Shown: positions 11,625 through 23,812 of the stretch, in pieces | How positions within the stretch are numbered: position 1 is the stretch's first letter | How the letters are laid out: every line of letters begins with the position of its first letter | From: Phyllostachys edulis | Taxonomy: Eukaryota > Streptophyta > Magnoliopsida > Poales > Poaceae | Assembly: GCA_036346405.1 (NCBI GenBank) | Contig: CM070559.1 | Coordinates: 44,386,518 to 44,450,517, forward strand | Direction of reading: 5' to 3' | Length of the DNA: 64,000 nt | The notes under the pieces: generated by a model | What the model was told of the DNA's origin: nothing | Database searches by the model: none | What the model saw: the letters and a program-made list of their open reading frames with translations, nothing else | Made by a program: the position numbers and the translations under genes

Positions 11625-12335
11625 TAGAGATGGCTTCTAGAGTTGCTCCAAGAAGACTCCCTTTGGTACTTGTGATCGGGAAGAAGCTATCCGAGTAAGC
11701 TGGTCCGCGAGGAAATTATCCTTTCAAGAGATGAATTGTACCTCGAAACCGAAAAAATGCTTTTCAAGCTTTTGAACCTCCGATAAGTACCGAGACATGG
11801 TCGGGTTAGAGAACTGGTAGTCTTTTTCGACCTGATTCATGACTAGTTGAGAGTCTCCTCTCACGAGTAGTCATCGAATCGCGAGTGTTTTCGCAGCTCG
11901 TATGTCGGCTAGTAAACCTTTATATTCTGCCACGTTATTAGTAGCCTGAAAGTTTAACTGTATGGCATACTTTAAGGTCTCTCCGTTAGGAGATTACAGG
12001 ACCACCCCAGCCCCAGAGTCACTTAAAGTAAGTGACTCGTTAAAGTACATCGTCCACTGGTCGTAGGTATCGTACTGGGGATCCTAAACAGGTTTAGGAT
12101 TTGTCCATTTGGTGATAAAGTCTGCCAAGATCTGGGATTTAATGACCGTTCATGATACGAAATGGAGGTCGAACTCCCCAAGTTCTATTGACCATTTAAA
12201 CATGCGTCCCGCTGCTTCCCTATTCTGGAGGATCACTCCCAAGGGAAACACAGACGTCATAATTATCTTGTGTGCCTGAAAATAATGCTTCAGTTTCCTA
12301 GAAGACATGAGGAGGGCATAGAGAAGCTTTTGGAC

Positions 12336-13124
12336 CTAAGGGTAACGCTTTTTAGGTCCGTGCAAAACTTCACTTACGTAGTACACTAGTCGTTGAATGT
12401 TTTCACGTTCTACGACTACTACTACGCTCACTGCTTGTGGCGTGGCAGCTAGATAAATTAATAGCGTCTCTTCTGGTTTCAGGGAAACCAGAACAGAAGC
12501 ACTCGTAAGATATCTCTCGATATCCTCGAAGGCAACGTTTGCCTCTTCCGACCACTCGAAACCCTCGTGCTTCCTTAGAAGTTTGAAGAAAGGTAGTCTT
12601 TTTTCTCCCAGACGAGCTATGAAACGACTTAAAGCCGTCATACATCCTATGAGCTTTTGGACTTCTTTCTTCGTGGTTGGAGGGCGCATTTGAACAATGG
12701 CTTTTATCTTTTCGGGATTTTCTACGATCCCTCGTACAGAGACCAGGAATCCAAGCAAATTTCCCGAAGAGACTCCAAACACACACTTCTCAGGATTGAG
12801 TTTCAAACGGTGCTTTCTGATGTTGTCAAATGTCTCTTGCAAGTCTAAAACGTGATCAAGCCGTTTGATGCTTTTTACGACTAGATCGTCAATATAGGCT
12901 TCCAAATTCTAGCCTAGCTGAGGTGAAAAAGTCGATTGCATCAAACGTTGAAAAGAAGCGCTAGCATTTTTTAGACCAAATAGTATTTTGACATAGCAAA
13001 ATATACCAAATGGAGTAATAAATGTGGTGTTCTCTTCATCTTCTAAACACATATTAATCTGATAGTAGCCAGAATATGCATCTTGAAAATTTAATGTTTC
13101 GTAACCAGCAGTAGAGTCAACCAA
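12336..13124 (-). CDS. Reverse transcriptase and start of RNase H, Tat gypsy (broken)
   Basis: 13124-12909 reads the RT fingers/palm (NFQDAYSGYYQINM, FGLKNASASFQRLM). An in-frame TAG follows at about 12906-12908. The frame then resumes with MEAYIDDLVVKS, which contains the YIDD active site. It runs through LNPEKCVFGV and LIGCMTALSRFIARLGEK to VSEVLHGPKKRYP, the junction with RNase H. RNase H proper (about 12330-11640) is present only as degraded sequence. Order and motifs match gypsy pol of the Tat lineage. Confidence 0.85.
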
Positions 13125-13478
13125 CTAGTCGATACGAGGTAAAGGGAAATCATCTTTTGGACAAGCTTTATTAAGATCAGTGAAGTCTACGCACATTCGC
13201 CATTTTCCGTTAGACTTCCTAACCATTACAGGGTTGGCCAACCACTCTGGGTGGTCGACTTCTCTTATAAAGCCTACTTTAAGTAGCTTGTCCAATTCTG
13301 ACCTTATAGCATCTCGTCAATCAGGGGCAAATCTCTGTAATTTTTGTTTTACGAGTACTTTGTCAGGCTGTAGAGCTAGCCTGTGCTCGATCACTTCCTT
13401 GGGGACTCCGGGCATGTCGGATGCTTGCCACGCAAAGATATCTGCATTTGCTCGGAGGAAAGTGATGAGGGTGTCTTC

Positions 13479-14275
13479 CTACTTGGGGTCGGAAGTATCC
13501 CTGATGCGAACAGTCTTTGAGGGCTCCTCCTGATCCAGGGAAACCTCTTTGACTTGGTCGTTCGGCTTGGGCGCAGCTTTAGGCTTTGAGTGCTTGGTCG
13601 AAGGCTGCCCTTTTTCTTCCCGAACTAATATCTGCCCTACCATCTCGAGGGATCGACGGTCACATGTATGCGCCATCTTCTTATCACAATAAATTGTGAT
13701 TACTCCTTTGGGACCTGGCATCTTAAGACATTGATACCCGTAATGAGTTGCCATTAAGAATTTTGCCAAAGCTGGTCGTCTGAGTATGGCGTTATATGCC
13801 TTATCGAAATCGACCACATCAAAGGAGATCTCTCCGTCCTGAAATTACTTGGTGAACCAAATGTTAAAGAAAGAGAAACTTGACCAATGGGTTTGGCCGA
13901 AGACCCCGGTATAATACTATGAAATGAATATCTTACCGATCTTACCTTGGTCCTGGGGACTTGCATTTCGTCCAGGATGTTCGTAAATAAAATGTTCAAC
14001 GAACTACCACCATCAATCAACACTCGATTTACTCGACATTTGTTGATGGTGGGTTCGACCACGATCGAAAATCGACCTGGTCGAGTCGAAGGGATCGGGC
14101 AGTCAACCTTCTCAAAGGAGATGGTGACTTCCGACCACTTCGGCAACTTATTGACAAGAGGAGGATCAATGGAGTTTACCTCACGTTCGACTACCTTAAG
14201 CTGTCGTTTTGACTCGTAAGCCGATGATCCTCCAAAGATATGCTCGATGGTGTGCTTGAGATCTTGAAACGGCAT
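13479..14275 (-). CDS. Aspartic protease region of the Tat gypsy polyprotein (frameshifted)
   Basis: 14275-13754 contains RVLIDGGSSLNILF. The DGGSS motif stands where retroviral-type proteases have D-T/S-G and is typical of Tat-lineage elements. The continuation FDKAYNAILRRPALAKF is read in another frame (13817-13479), so a frameshift lies near 13800-13850. Downstream KPNDQVKEVSL looks like a charged linker to RT. Confidence 0.75.
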
Positions 14276-15003
14276 GTCCTCATTGTCGTCCGACTGTGTA
14301 CGACCACTAGCTTGCCCTACCTCCTCGAGAGTAGGAAGTGGTCCTTTGCCGTTGTAGTAGTCCTTAAGCTTTCGTTGGAAAACTCGGCAATTACAAAGGT
14401 CATGTCCTTCCTTTTTATGAAAAAGGACACCACCTAGGCTTATCGGTCTTCCGTTCGGGGCGCTTACCTTTGCCTCGATCGAGGTGTTGTTTGGTAGTTC
14501 ATGGCTCTTTATTGCTTACAGCCAGGATCTCCTTAGAAGCATTGGCTTGAGGATTTTGGCCTTTTTCCTTGTTCTTGGATTTCTTGGCCTTCTTATCCTT
14601 CTTCTTGCCACCTTCGCCAGTCTCCTGAGGGTGCTGGTCATCTCAATCGATGATTTTGGTCCACTCGATCGCTTCATCGCGATGGCGCATCGATCACCAT
14701 CTCGAAGAGTTCGGTGTGATAGCGAGGAGGGTTCAAAGCGATGTCCTCCGTGATCCTTCTGCTGCGGACTCCCTGCTTGAAGGCTCTGATAACAAATGAG
14801 TCAGAAACCTCAGGAATTGAATTGCGAACCTGACTGAAACGCTTGATGAATTGGCATAGTATTTCGTGGTCATTTTATTGCATCCTGTGTAGGTCGTCCT
14901 CCTTTCCGGAGCGATGGTAGGTGCCCTGAAAATTGGCCAGCAATAGGTCGCAGAGATGTTGCCATGAGTAAATCGACTTGACTGGTTGGTTTAACAACCA
15001 CGA

Positions 15004-16538
15004 TCAAGCAGACCCTTCAAGCACAATCAGAAGGTAATTCGCCATGACGTGCTCTCCTCCTGCTGCTCGGACAGCAGTCATATAAATCTGAAGGAATTCG
15101 ATGGGATTTTGAGACCCATCAAATTTCTCCACATTCCCTGGTCTAAACCGCGACGGCCAGTGAACTGCTCGAAGGTCAGGCGAGAATGCCCGACATCCGG
15201 TAATTACATCGTAACGCCTCCTTTGTAGAAAAAAAGGATTGACGTCATCAGGTGATCGTACTCGACGATACCCAGCAACAAGTGAATCTGACTTATGATA
15301 AGTCTTGATCCTACGAGGGTAATACTCCTCGTACTCTGTCCGCTGTTGCAGACCTCTCGGTTGGAGTGGTGAATAATCACCTCTCCTAGGAGCTTTATGA
15401 TCGTCAGGCGTTCGAGGAACTCTTTTCCGGTTTGGGGAACGATGCACCTTGCGGTGATCCCCATGCGGTGAGTTATTCGAACGATTGGAAGCTGATGGAG
15501 TCATACTGCCATGACTTCCAGCATGATGTCGACGGGGTCGTTCGAGCTTGCTCATCGTGCTCCACAGCCTTCGTGCAATCTCTTCAGCGAAGAGGTCGTA
15601 GCCAGGTGCTCGGGCAAGTTCTCGAGAGGGGCTCTCGAGCAGATTGTTGATATGCTGAAGTTCCTGAGCGTCTTCCGACTGGTATTGAGTGCGCCCAGGC
15701 AATTTTATCTGAACCGCAACTCGTTTCCGTCGGATTGTTTCAGAATCATCCATACCTGATCCTTGAGCTTGCCTTAGTGAAGTACGATGATCTCAAGAAT
15801 TTTCCGCACGCTCATCAGATATTGACTCTGTTCATTGCCGGAGGTGTCCTTGTCATCGCTACGAGCAATCGTAGGGTGTGATCTTCGGGGAGCGTCCTCA
15901 GCCCTATCTCTAGGAGAGTTATTGCTACCTGAGGGCAGGACGAAGACCTCTCATTGATGATCTCCACTTGCGCTAGAGGCCTCCTCGCTTGAGGAGTCGT
16001 CGAATGACACCATCTGGCGACTTGGAGCAAACCCCTTCAGGAAGGGAAATTCCAGGTTATAACCGTCTCCGTCGGCAAGTGAGTCCTGTGTTGGGATGGT
16101 TGAACTCGCAGGAGGAGCATGTTCGATCGCATCCTTGGCTGGGCTAACCGAAGAGAGAGAATTACTAGATGCTGATGAAGATCTAGAATTACGACTTCCA
16201 AGAGTTGTCGCGTCAGGTCAAACTGTCTTAGGTGGACCTAGACATTTGGAGAGGGAACCCTCGCCATGTTCCGAGTTTGCCTTGGGACAACCCTTGTTGT
16301 GGTCGGATTGACCCTTGCCCTCTGAGGAAGCTGGTTCCCCCATCTGGACGTATTGTTGTGGGGGATAAGGATCCCTCCTCACTTCGTCGATGGTAAAGTC
16401 TCCTGGAGAAAGATCTCCGAGGGTGACATCACCATCAGATGATGCATCACTCGTCTCGTAGTCAAAACCAACATCCATGTCGATATCTGCGTAATCGGCC
16501 AAGTCGAACCAGTTTTTCTCGTTCCACTCTCCTGCCAT
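15004..16538 (-). CDS. Gag region of the Tat gypsy element (broken)
   Basis: The first ATG after the primer-binding region is at 16538 (MAGEWNEKNWFDLADYADID), an acidic leader. 15753-15004 carries an Arg/Ser/Pro-rich stretch, then FRPGNVEKFDGSQNPIEFL, the gag core common to plant gypsy elements. The frame ends at a TGA where the core should continue (LLIVLEGSA). The region 14275-15000 is degenerate and joins gag to protease. Confidence 0.65.
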
Positions 16539-16586
16539 GAGAGCATGAGAATTGGAAAGACAAAGGAAAGTTGATGACTCGAAGAT

Positions 16587-16605
16587 CCTCACGGTCGGCG
16601 CCAAC
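16587..16605 (-). other. Primer-binding-site region of the Tat element
   Basis: Directly inside the 5' LTR, the minus strand reads GTTGGCGCCGACCGTGAGG. The TGGCGCC core is usual for tRNA-primed grass gypsy elements. I cannot assign the tRNA species with certainty. Confidence 0.55.
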
Positions 16606-17399
16606 TGTCGGTGTTTTAGGATCGAACATACGTAAAGATTGTTTGATTCGAGGGTTCCTCTAGGCTCAAAATCACACAGAAATGGAGACATAGGGATTTT
16701 TATACAGGCTCGGGCCTTCTCCTGGGAGAATAACAACCCTACTCCTGTGTGTATGTATTGAGTATGTTGGATTACAAGATAGAGCCAAAGACTAGAGAAT
16801 TGTACTTCTAATGATCTCTGGATCCCCCCGATTGTTCTGATGATTCTACCTTTTATACAGTCCTCAAGGTGTACCGTTACGCCTCCAGTGTAAAGACTGC
16901 CTTAATGTCTCATATTATTAAGCCATTACTGGAGGTTATTATGGGAGTAGAAACGTTCCTATGCTGTCAGGCAATTATCACCATAACAAAGGAGTTAAAA
17001 TCGTGCCATTATTCCAGAGAATAACCGCGTAATTTACTGCCCATATTTGAATATGGTGCGAAAGATTCCCTGATCGACTAGACCCACATGTCTGTAAGCC
17101 CTATCGATTAGGGACTAGTCGTAGAAGAGCTTACAACCAGGTGGTGGTCGTAGAAGATCTTACGACCACAGACTAATAGTAAAAGAACTTACGATCATGG
17201 GATGGTCATAGAAGGACTTACGACTATAGGATAGTCGTAAGAGGACTTACGACTACTAGGTGGTCGTAGAAGAACTTACAACCTCCAGCTTCTCCCTTAT
17301 GGCTATTAAGGGGTATACTCAAGAGTTATATGACATCATTATTATCCATAATATGGATTATAGATATATAATAAAATGAGGATTGTTATATCCTCATCA
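16606..17399 (-). repeat. 5' LTR of the Tat gypsy element (right copy)
   Basis: 794 bp, closely matching the left LTR but with many point changes and small indels. The insertion is therefore not very recent. It includes the same palindrome array (about 17115-17285). Confidence 0.9.
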
Positions 17400-17404
17400 A
17401 ATCC

Positions 17405-19666
17405 TATGTTTATTTGGGGTACTTCTAGACATAAGCCTATACATTAATGATACTTGATTATTGTCTAATTGCTTTGCTATCTCCGATTAACTATTTGATT
17501 AATTTATTATTATAACGATGGTCTAGGGCTTACTGGTTGTTTGATCATGTGTGTATGTATATGCCTAAACATGACTATATCATTGTTCAGCTTTAACTGG
17601 CCTCGCTATCAATAGTCAACCTAATAATCACATTTGTGTGGGATCTACCTTTTATATTCTCATCTCCTAGGACTGTAAAACTATATTACTCTCAACTATA
17701 AAGTCTGGAAAAAACCGCTAATGGTTTAGGACCATCTTGTCAACTAGGCATTCTTTAAACATAAGATTATATTTGGTATAAACCCTACTATTATGGTCTA
17801 CTGCTCATTAACCATGGTTTATTATTCATTTATTAATTATTATTATTATTACTATAGCCTAGGGCCCGCTACCAGTAAGATTCATATTTTTCATACTTTC
17901 ATATTGGAACTCTCTTTTAATGCTAATGGATGTTAGCACACTAATCTATTCAATTAACCTCTAATTATCTTGAACTATTCACTAGGGCTATCTACTAATT
18001 ATACTTTGATTGCCTAACTTGTCACCTCATATTACTTACTAACATTTTCATATAATGATATATTGATTTATCTTAGTCCATTGTCATTGTAGCTATTATC
18101 ACTTGGGTATGATCCCTAATTCAAACTTGCCTTTGCATTATACTAACAACAACCTACTGACCATTTTCAATTAGCCCTTAATTACCTAAACTAACTATAC
18201 TAAGCTAATCACTAATCCCTACCAATTAACCTTCTAATCAAGTGGGCCCAGTTGTCATGCATCAACAGAGAGAAAGAGAGAGAAGGAGCCCTAGAGAGCT
18301 ACAGGGGCCACCTATCATGCAACCACATAGAGAGAGGGGGGAGTGAGCCACAGGGGAGCAAAACAGAGGAGGGTGATTGAGATTGGGCAGTGAGCGCGAC
18401 ACCGGCAGGAGGGTCGATGGCGGCGGCCAGCAAGGTGAAAAATGGAACCAGGGAGAGGAAGTGGTTCCAGTGGGGGTGACGTCGTGGCGGGCAGTGGACA
18501 GTGGTGGCTAGGAGACGGCGCGCAGCGACCGGCCGTGGAAGGGAAACGAGGTGGTAGCGCCGGAGGGAAAGAAGGAAGGAGAGGGGGCGTGCACAAGCAT
18601 AAGGGGGCTAAGGGGGTCTCACCAGAGAGGTTGATGGCAGCGGGGAGGTGCCAAGGTGGTCCGATGATGCAAGTCCATGGCGGCGCAGGTGGTTCACTGT
18701 GGTGGAGGCGACCGGGTGAGAAAGAGAGCGAGTGGGTGGGGAAGGTTAGGGGAGGTGTAGGGATGCTTCAGCAGGTGGGATTGAAGCATGGCTTACTGGA
18801 GCAAGAAGTGGTGGCGGTGGAGGCAGTGGTAGCCGGAATTGGAGAAGAAGGCGGCGCACGGCTCTCTGGTGGACGTAAGCCAAAATTTGTTGAGGGCTTC
18901 TGAGCGTGGGGTTGTGGAACACGAAGTGATGTGGTAGGCTATGGGAGAGGACCTCCGGGTTGGCCGAAACGGTGCGGTGCAGCCGACGGTCAGTGTGGAC
19001 ATGGTGATGTCGCGGCTCGGTTTGAGTTGGGGGAGGAAGAATGGAATGGGGGAGAGAAGCAAGAGAACGGGAAGAGAGGCCGAGCATGGCTTTAAGGGGA
19101 GAGGCAACGAGCGATGACATGACATGGGTCATCGGGGGTAGTGACGCCTTGCACAGGGGTAGCGGCATGGCGAGTGGCGCGGCTTCAGTGGCAGCGAAGG
19201 GATAGGATAGGTGGAGGCGATGGGGGTGGTTGGGCGAGGACAACAGGAGAAGGTGGCGGCATGGGCGTGGGAGCTGGTGGCGCGCGTGATAGGACCAGTT
19301 AGGGACAGCTCTGAGCACGGGAGGAAGATAGGGGGGCTGGTGCGTGTGTTGAAGCTGGGAACAGGGAGAAGTGGAAGCCAGAGACTGGCTGGTGGGCCTC
19401 GGGAAAAAGGAGGGAGAAGGGAAGAAAAGAAAGAAAAAAAGAAGAAGTCAGGCTGGGCTGGGTGGCTTTTGTCTAGACTTTTGAGGCCTCGATTTATTTT
19501 CTTTCTCTTTTCTTTTTAAACTTAGTTTGAATTTCATTTTCTGTTTTTCGGGTTGAGGTTTCAATTAACGACTCAAAAACTCGAATTTCGCCGAAGCGTA
19601 GCAAAAAGTTTTAAAAATCCCACATTTTTAAACAACTGAGCTGAAAGTGAATTTTGGGGTGTTACA
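17405..19666 (+). mobile_element. Right piece of the older gypsy LTR interrupted by the Tat element
   Basis: Starts right after the AATCC target duplication. An AT-rich part (17405-18240) is followed by a G-rich part (18240-19440) with frames open only because of composition. It ends in GAATTTTGGGGTGTTACA, a typical 3' terminus of long grass gypsy (Tekay/RIRE3-like) LTRs. No host gene is seen. Confidence 0.55.
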
Positions 19667-19762
19667 AGTGCACATCTGAAGAAACAAATATTTACATATT
19701 CAACTTTCCGGGTGCAAAATGAACCTGAGTTTCAATTTGCACAACCAACGATAAATAGCATG

Positions 19763-22200
19763 TGTTGGACCAAAGAGGCGACTAGAAGGGGGGTTGAATA
19801 GGCGCCACACAAAAACGACATCTTCGAAATCTTTTTCCTCAAGGCGTTTAAGGTTCTTTCATTCTAATAGCTATGTGGAGCTATGAAGATCAAAGATAAT
19901 CATTCAAATAAGAACCGGACAACAAAAGGATCAAAACTCGCCAAAATCCCCACCGACCGGTTAGACCAGTGAACAGTGGTGGTCAGATTGGGAACAGTGT
20001 GATCAGACCGGTGAATAATACAATCAGCACAGAAAATGAATTCCAGCAAGATTTCAAAATCGCACATTGATCCAACTTTTGACCCACAACTCCAAACTTC
20101 ATGAAACTTGAAACGTACCTTCTCTAGGATGTCACGAACTTATTCCAATCAAATAACATGAAGATCATTGCAAAAGTTCCGACCTTTTTCCATTTGAGTA
20201 GAGGTTGCTCCAAAATCGAGCCAAATACGAAAACGGTGATTGAAAAGATTTCATGAGAGGAATCAATCCAAGATGTCTAAGGATGGTCTCCTATACGTCC
20301 TAGAGCTCTCAATCATAGGAAGAATTAAGACAAAAGCACTCAAGAGAAAAACCCCTAAAATCATCATTTCTTTCATCAAAACTAGGCAAAACCAAACTTT
20401 GATCCAAAAGCTTGCTCATGGGTGGATGATAATCAAGATGACTTTAGATCACATCCCACACATCCCAGCAAGCAAAATAACAGCAAGATCCCAAATAAAA
20501 ACCTAAGAAACACCAAAAATCCCAAAGGCGTCAAAGAGAGGGTAAGAATAAGATAGAACTTATCTTAGGGCAAATCTTGCATGGATTGATTAGAGAGATT
20601 ATATGTTTACAGTCACTCCGCCATGGAGGACAAAAGCTCAATACTTGAGTACTCAATCAATCCATCTCTCATGAGCCCTAGCCTCTCCACTTTCCCCTCC
20701 TATCTCTAAATCACAAATTAGGGTTTCTAGGCTACAAGAGTTGGGGTGCACAACCAGCACCTTCCTCTTTTCTAGTGGAGGCTGGCTCTAGAGATACATC
20801 CCAAACGGGCACCCGTTAAGCCCACACATAAATGGGTTTTACTCACGCACGCTTCTCAAAGCGTCATCTTCATCTTCTCTTGACCTAAACCGCCTCTCCT
20901 TGCGCCAACTTGCACCGCGGTTTCTCCAATGCCAAGAAGGTGGTTTCGCATACCACCACTTACCACTTTTTCGGTATAGGGCAATTTTCCAAAATGCCTC
21001 TTTACCGACATTTGGCAATTCCTTCGCCTCGAAGCATCTCCCATGCTCTGTCATCATCTATGTTGCCCCCATTGACTTCCCGCCAAGCCTCTTATGCGTT
21101 CGGATTCCACCGAACCGTCCTCGCTTGTAACTGGGACCAAGTCATTTAGTGCACCACGTGTCTCACCATAACTGCACTAGGCTTCCTTGACTATTCAGGA
21201 CCTCAGCTCCTCCTTGAGTCTAGCCTGGACCTCAACTCCTCCTTGAGTCTAGCATTGGTCCACCTTGTCGTTGCCCATATGTTCATCACCAGTAGCTTCC
21301 GCTCCGGTTCCTTGTCTTATCAGCTTGTAACCACCCCACTAGCCTCAGTCATCTTCCAACACCATCTCGATCGTTCTAGACCTCGGTTCTCCTAATCTAG
21401 TCTGCCTCACCATGACCTTGCTCCGATGTGCTACAACCAACACAAACAAGCAAACCGTTACGTAGCACTGCACGATACATACAATCATCAATTCACATAA
21501 TTGATGAGTCATAAGCACATACCTTCACAAAGACCTTTGCTCAAACTTCGTCTTCTATGATTCTTGTACATCTTACGCCTTGCTTAAGTCCAACCATCTC
21601 AGCCGGCATCCACGGCCGTTCTGGATCTTAGTTCTCCTAACTAAATCCCGGTCCTCCTCGCTGTTGACCATAGTTGAGTCCAAACCATCTGCACAACAAT
21701 AGATCAAGCAACCATTTATAGGCACAAGTTCTTCACAACTTGACTCATATTAGCCAAAACATGCATCATGCAATATCTATACAATGAAACTCATGAATAT
21801 GACCTAACCCACAAAGTTCACCGCCATCGTACAAGATGAACATCGGCGGTCGGACCGTCGCCCATGGTTGGTCTAACCGCTAGCGATCGATCAGATCATC
21901 ACGGTCTAACCGCCCAACAAATGGCGGTCGGTCGCCTCAACACTTGGCCAAATTTTCAGCCCCAAAAATCTGCACCCTCTCTGGAAAACTTGACCGCACG
22001 GATCAGTCCGCAGGGCCGGTCAGATCGCTCATCATGCCGGTCTGACCGTCGACATTTCAGCCTGCCCACGGCCAGTCAAACCGCCTATGCCTGATAAGCA
22101 GCAGGACTTTGCCAAAAACGAGATTTTCTCCAAACATTTCGATACTATTGCCAATTGTTCAACATACTAAGATTAGAATCATATCCTCGTGATCTCCACA
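19763..22200 (-). mobile_element. Solo LTR, 2438 bp, copia SIRE/Maximus-like
   Basis: Begins TGTTGGACCAAAGAGGCGAC and ends GTGATCTCCACA, flanked by perfect 5-bp duplications GCATG (19758-19762 and 22201-22205). On the minus strand it ends in the CCTATTCAACCCCCCTTCTAG signature, which sets its orientation. No internal domain or second LTR is present, so it is the product of LTR-LTR recombination. A 5'-shortened relative (in plus coordinates) is at 33800-35541. Both carry GGTCTGACCG-type short repeats. Confidence 0.85.
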
Positions 22201-22205
22201 GCATG

Positions 22206-23812
22206 CTCTCTGCATATTAATTTCAGCTTCTTAGAGACGGCATGCCTGCTAACTCGACGATCTACAGTCAACAAATACTAGAACGTTTCTTCATTAGTCT
22301 CTAGTTCTAATCAAGTCTCGATTTTCTTGCGAATGCTAAAATCCCTCTGTTTTCTTACGTTCGCCTGACGAAACAAGAAGTCATCAGAACAAACAATCGA
22401 CATCGTCCCATCTCCCATCACAACACGCTGATTTGCAAAATGCAATTTAACATGCGTTTCTTTTGTCCGTTGTCAAAGCTCCCAATTGTTTCTTGTATTT
22501 ATAATTGTATAAATCGCACCTGTACTATTAAAACGCAAATGAACGAGAACCAAGGCGTATTGTAGGACATGCCCATGTGGAATCCTGCTTCCTGCAGAAT
22601 ATGCTACTAGGTTGGCGAGATCAACCCCATTGGATGTTAGTAGTTGACATTGTTTGCAAATAGGTCGCCGAGCTTGGAGTCCTTATAAAGAAAGGTCAAG
22701 CTTAGCTAACTGCCTGATTTGATTATATTTAAGGTGAGGTACCAAAGATACTGATTTGATTATACTGATCCTGCTGGTTCTTCTTCTCCCTACCCTCTCT
22801 GCAAGACTTTTGCTTTCAATAAACCTGGGTGTGTTCCTGGTGTCTTTTAAGATACCGTCCAAATTGGCATAGTTAAGTCCTGCAAAGATTAAATATAGGG
22901 ACCTTAAATATGTCATGCACACTTACACAGAGATGGAGTGCCTTGATTTCTAGAGATAGTGATAGGATAGGTAGATTGCTGCATATCGTTAGGTTAAGCA
23001 AAGCTAGTCTTTTTCTTATTTTCTTGCCCGATGAAAATACTGTGTCATCATCATCGTAGCTAAAAGTATGATTTCAAACTTTTGCCTGGAAAATAAGGTG
23101 AAAAGTTGGACTAAATTAAGACTTTTGTGCGCTAACCAAGTGTTATCTCATGTAAATTCAAAATAACACTGTGCAAGCACATCACTCGAATTATTTCGGA
23201 AGACCGGCTCCGGTGGAAATCCGGATCCCACTGAGAGACCTGTAACTGGCCGGTAAACGATCGGTTTTCCGGTGGATCTTCAGTAACATGTTCTTTATAT
23301 TTCCCTTTTCTCTATCAATTTTCATTGTTTCCTTGGCGTTGAAATAGTATTTAGATCCTACATTCCTCCAAAATAGCACTTAGTATCGCCAAAACCGATT
23401 GGAATTACAATCTAGGAAACTGTTGGGATTTCTGAAAACCAGGCTACTGCCAGCCAGGATTTGCGACCTTTGACTTTGCAAGCAGACTGCTAGTACATAC
23501 TGCAAGTCTGCAACCAAGTTGACATTTTCATATTATGCGTTTCTAACAAAAGTAAATGATCAACGAACTCGCCGATGTGCTCGTTGAGAGACCTTGATGA
23601 ACTAGCTAGGCGACACAGTACTGCAACTTGCCGGCTCTGCTGGTCGAGGAGAGCACTATTCCTAAACTGCAGCAACCGAGCAGGCGAGGCGAGGTAAGCA
23701 TCGCGTTTTGCTCCTACGTCGATGGCAGTGTGGTACTGTGGTAGGTAGGCTGAAAGCTCATTGCGCAGATCGAGAAGGAGGCGGAGTGGTCACCGGGCGG
23801 CTTTGATCGAGC
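22206..23812. other. Upstream region of the CHX gene, no gene seen
   Basis: No supported coding region. A clear TATA box close to the CHX start was not identified. The last 120 bases are GC-rich and probably 5' UTR. A small patch at 23200-23280 has a CCGGT-rich theme of unknown meaning. Confidence 0.5.

Larger units (their letters stand above)
4230..17399 (-). mobile_element. Full-length Ty3/gypsy LTR retrotransposon, Tat lineage, with antisense gene
   Basis: Two LTRs (4230-5039 and 16606-17399) bound a 13,170-bp element. Perfect 5-bp target duplications AATCC lie at 4225-4229 and 17400-17404. LTRs begin TGTCGGTG on the plus strand and end TCCTCRTCA. Coding runs leftward: gag, protease, RT-RNase H, integrase (about 16538 to 10336), all broken by stops and frameshifts. 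Between integrase and the 3' LTR lies a 4-kb spliced gene on the opposite strand, the layout known from Tat-lineage elements (Grande, RIRE2, Retand). Gag-pol is degenerate, so the copy is non-autonomous. It inserted into an older gypsy LTR. Confidence 0.9.

Noticed and set aside
18315..19519. Several frames of 90-190 codons
   Set aside because: They lie in the G-rich part of a gypsy LTR, on both strands at once, with no recognisable protein.
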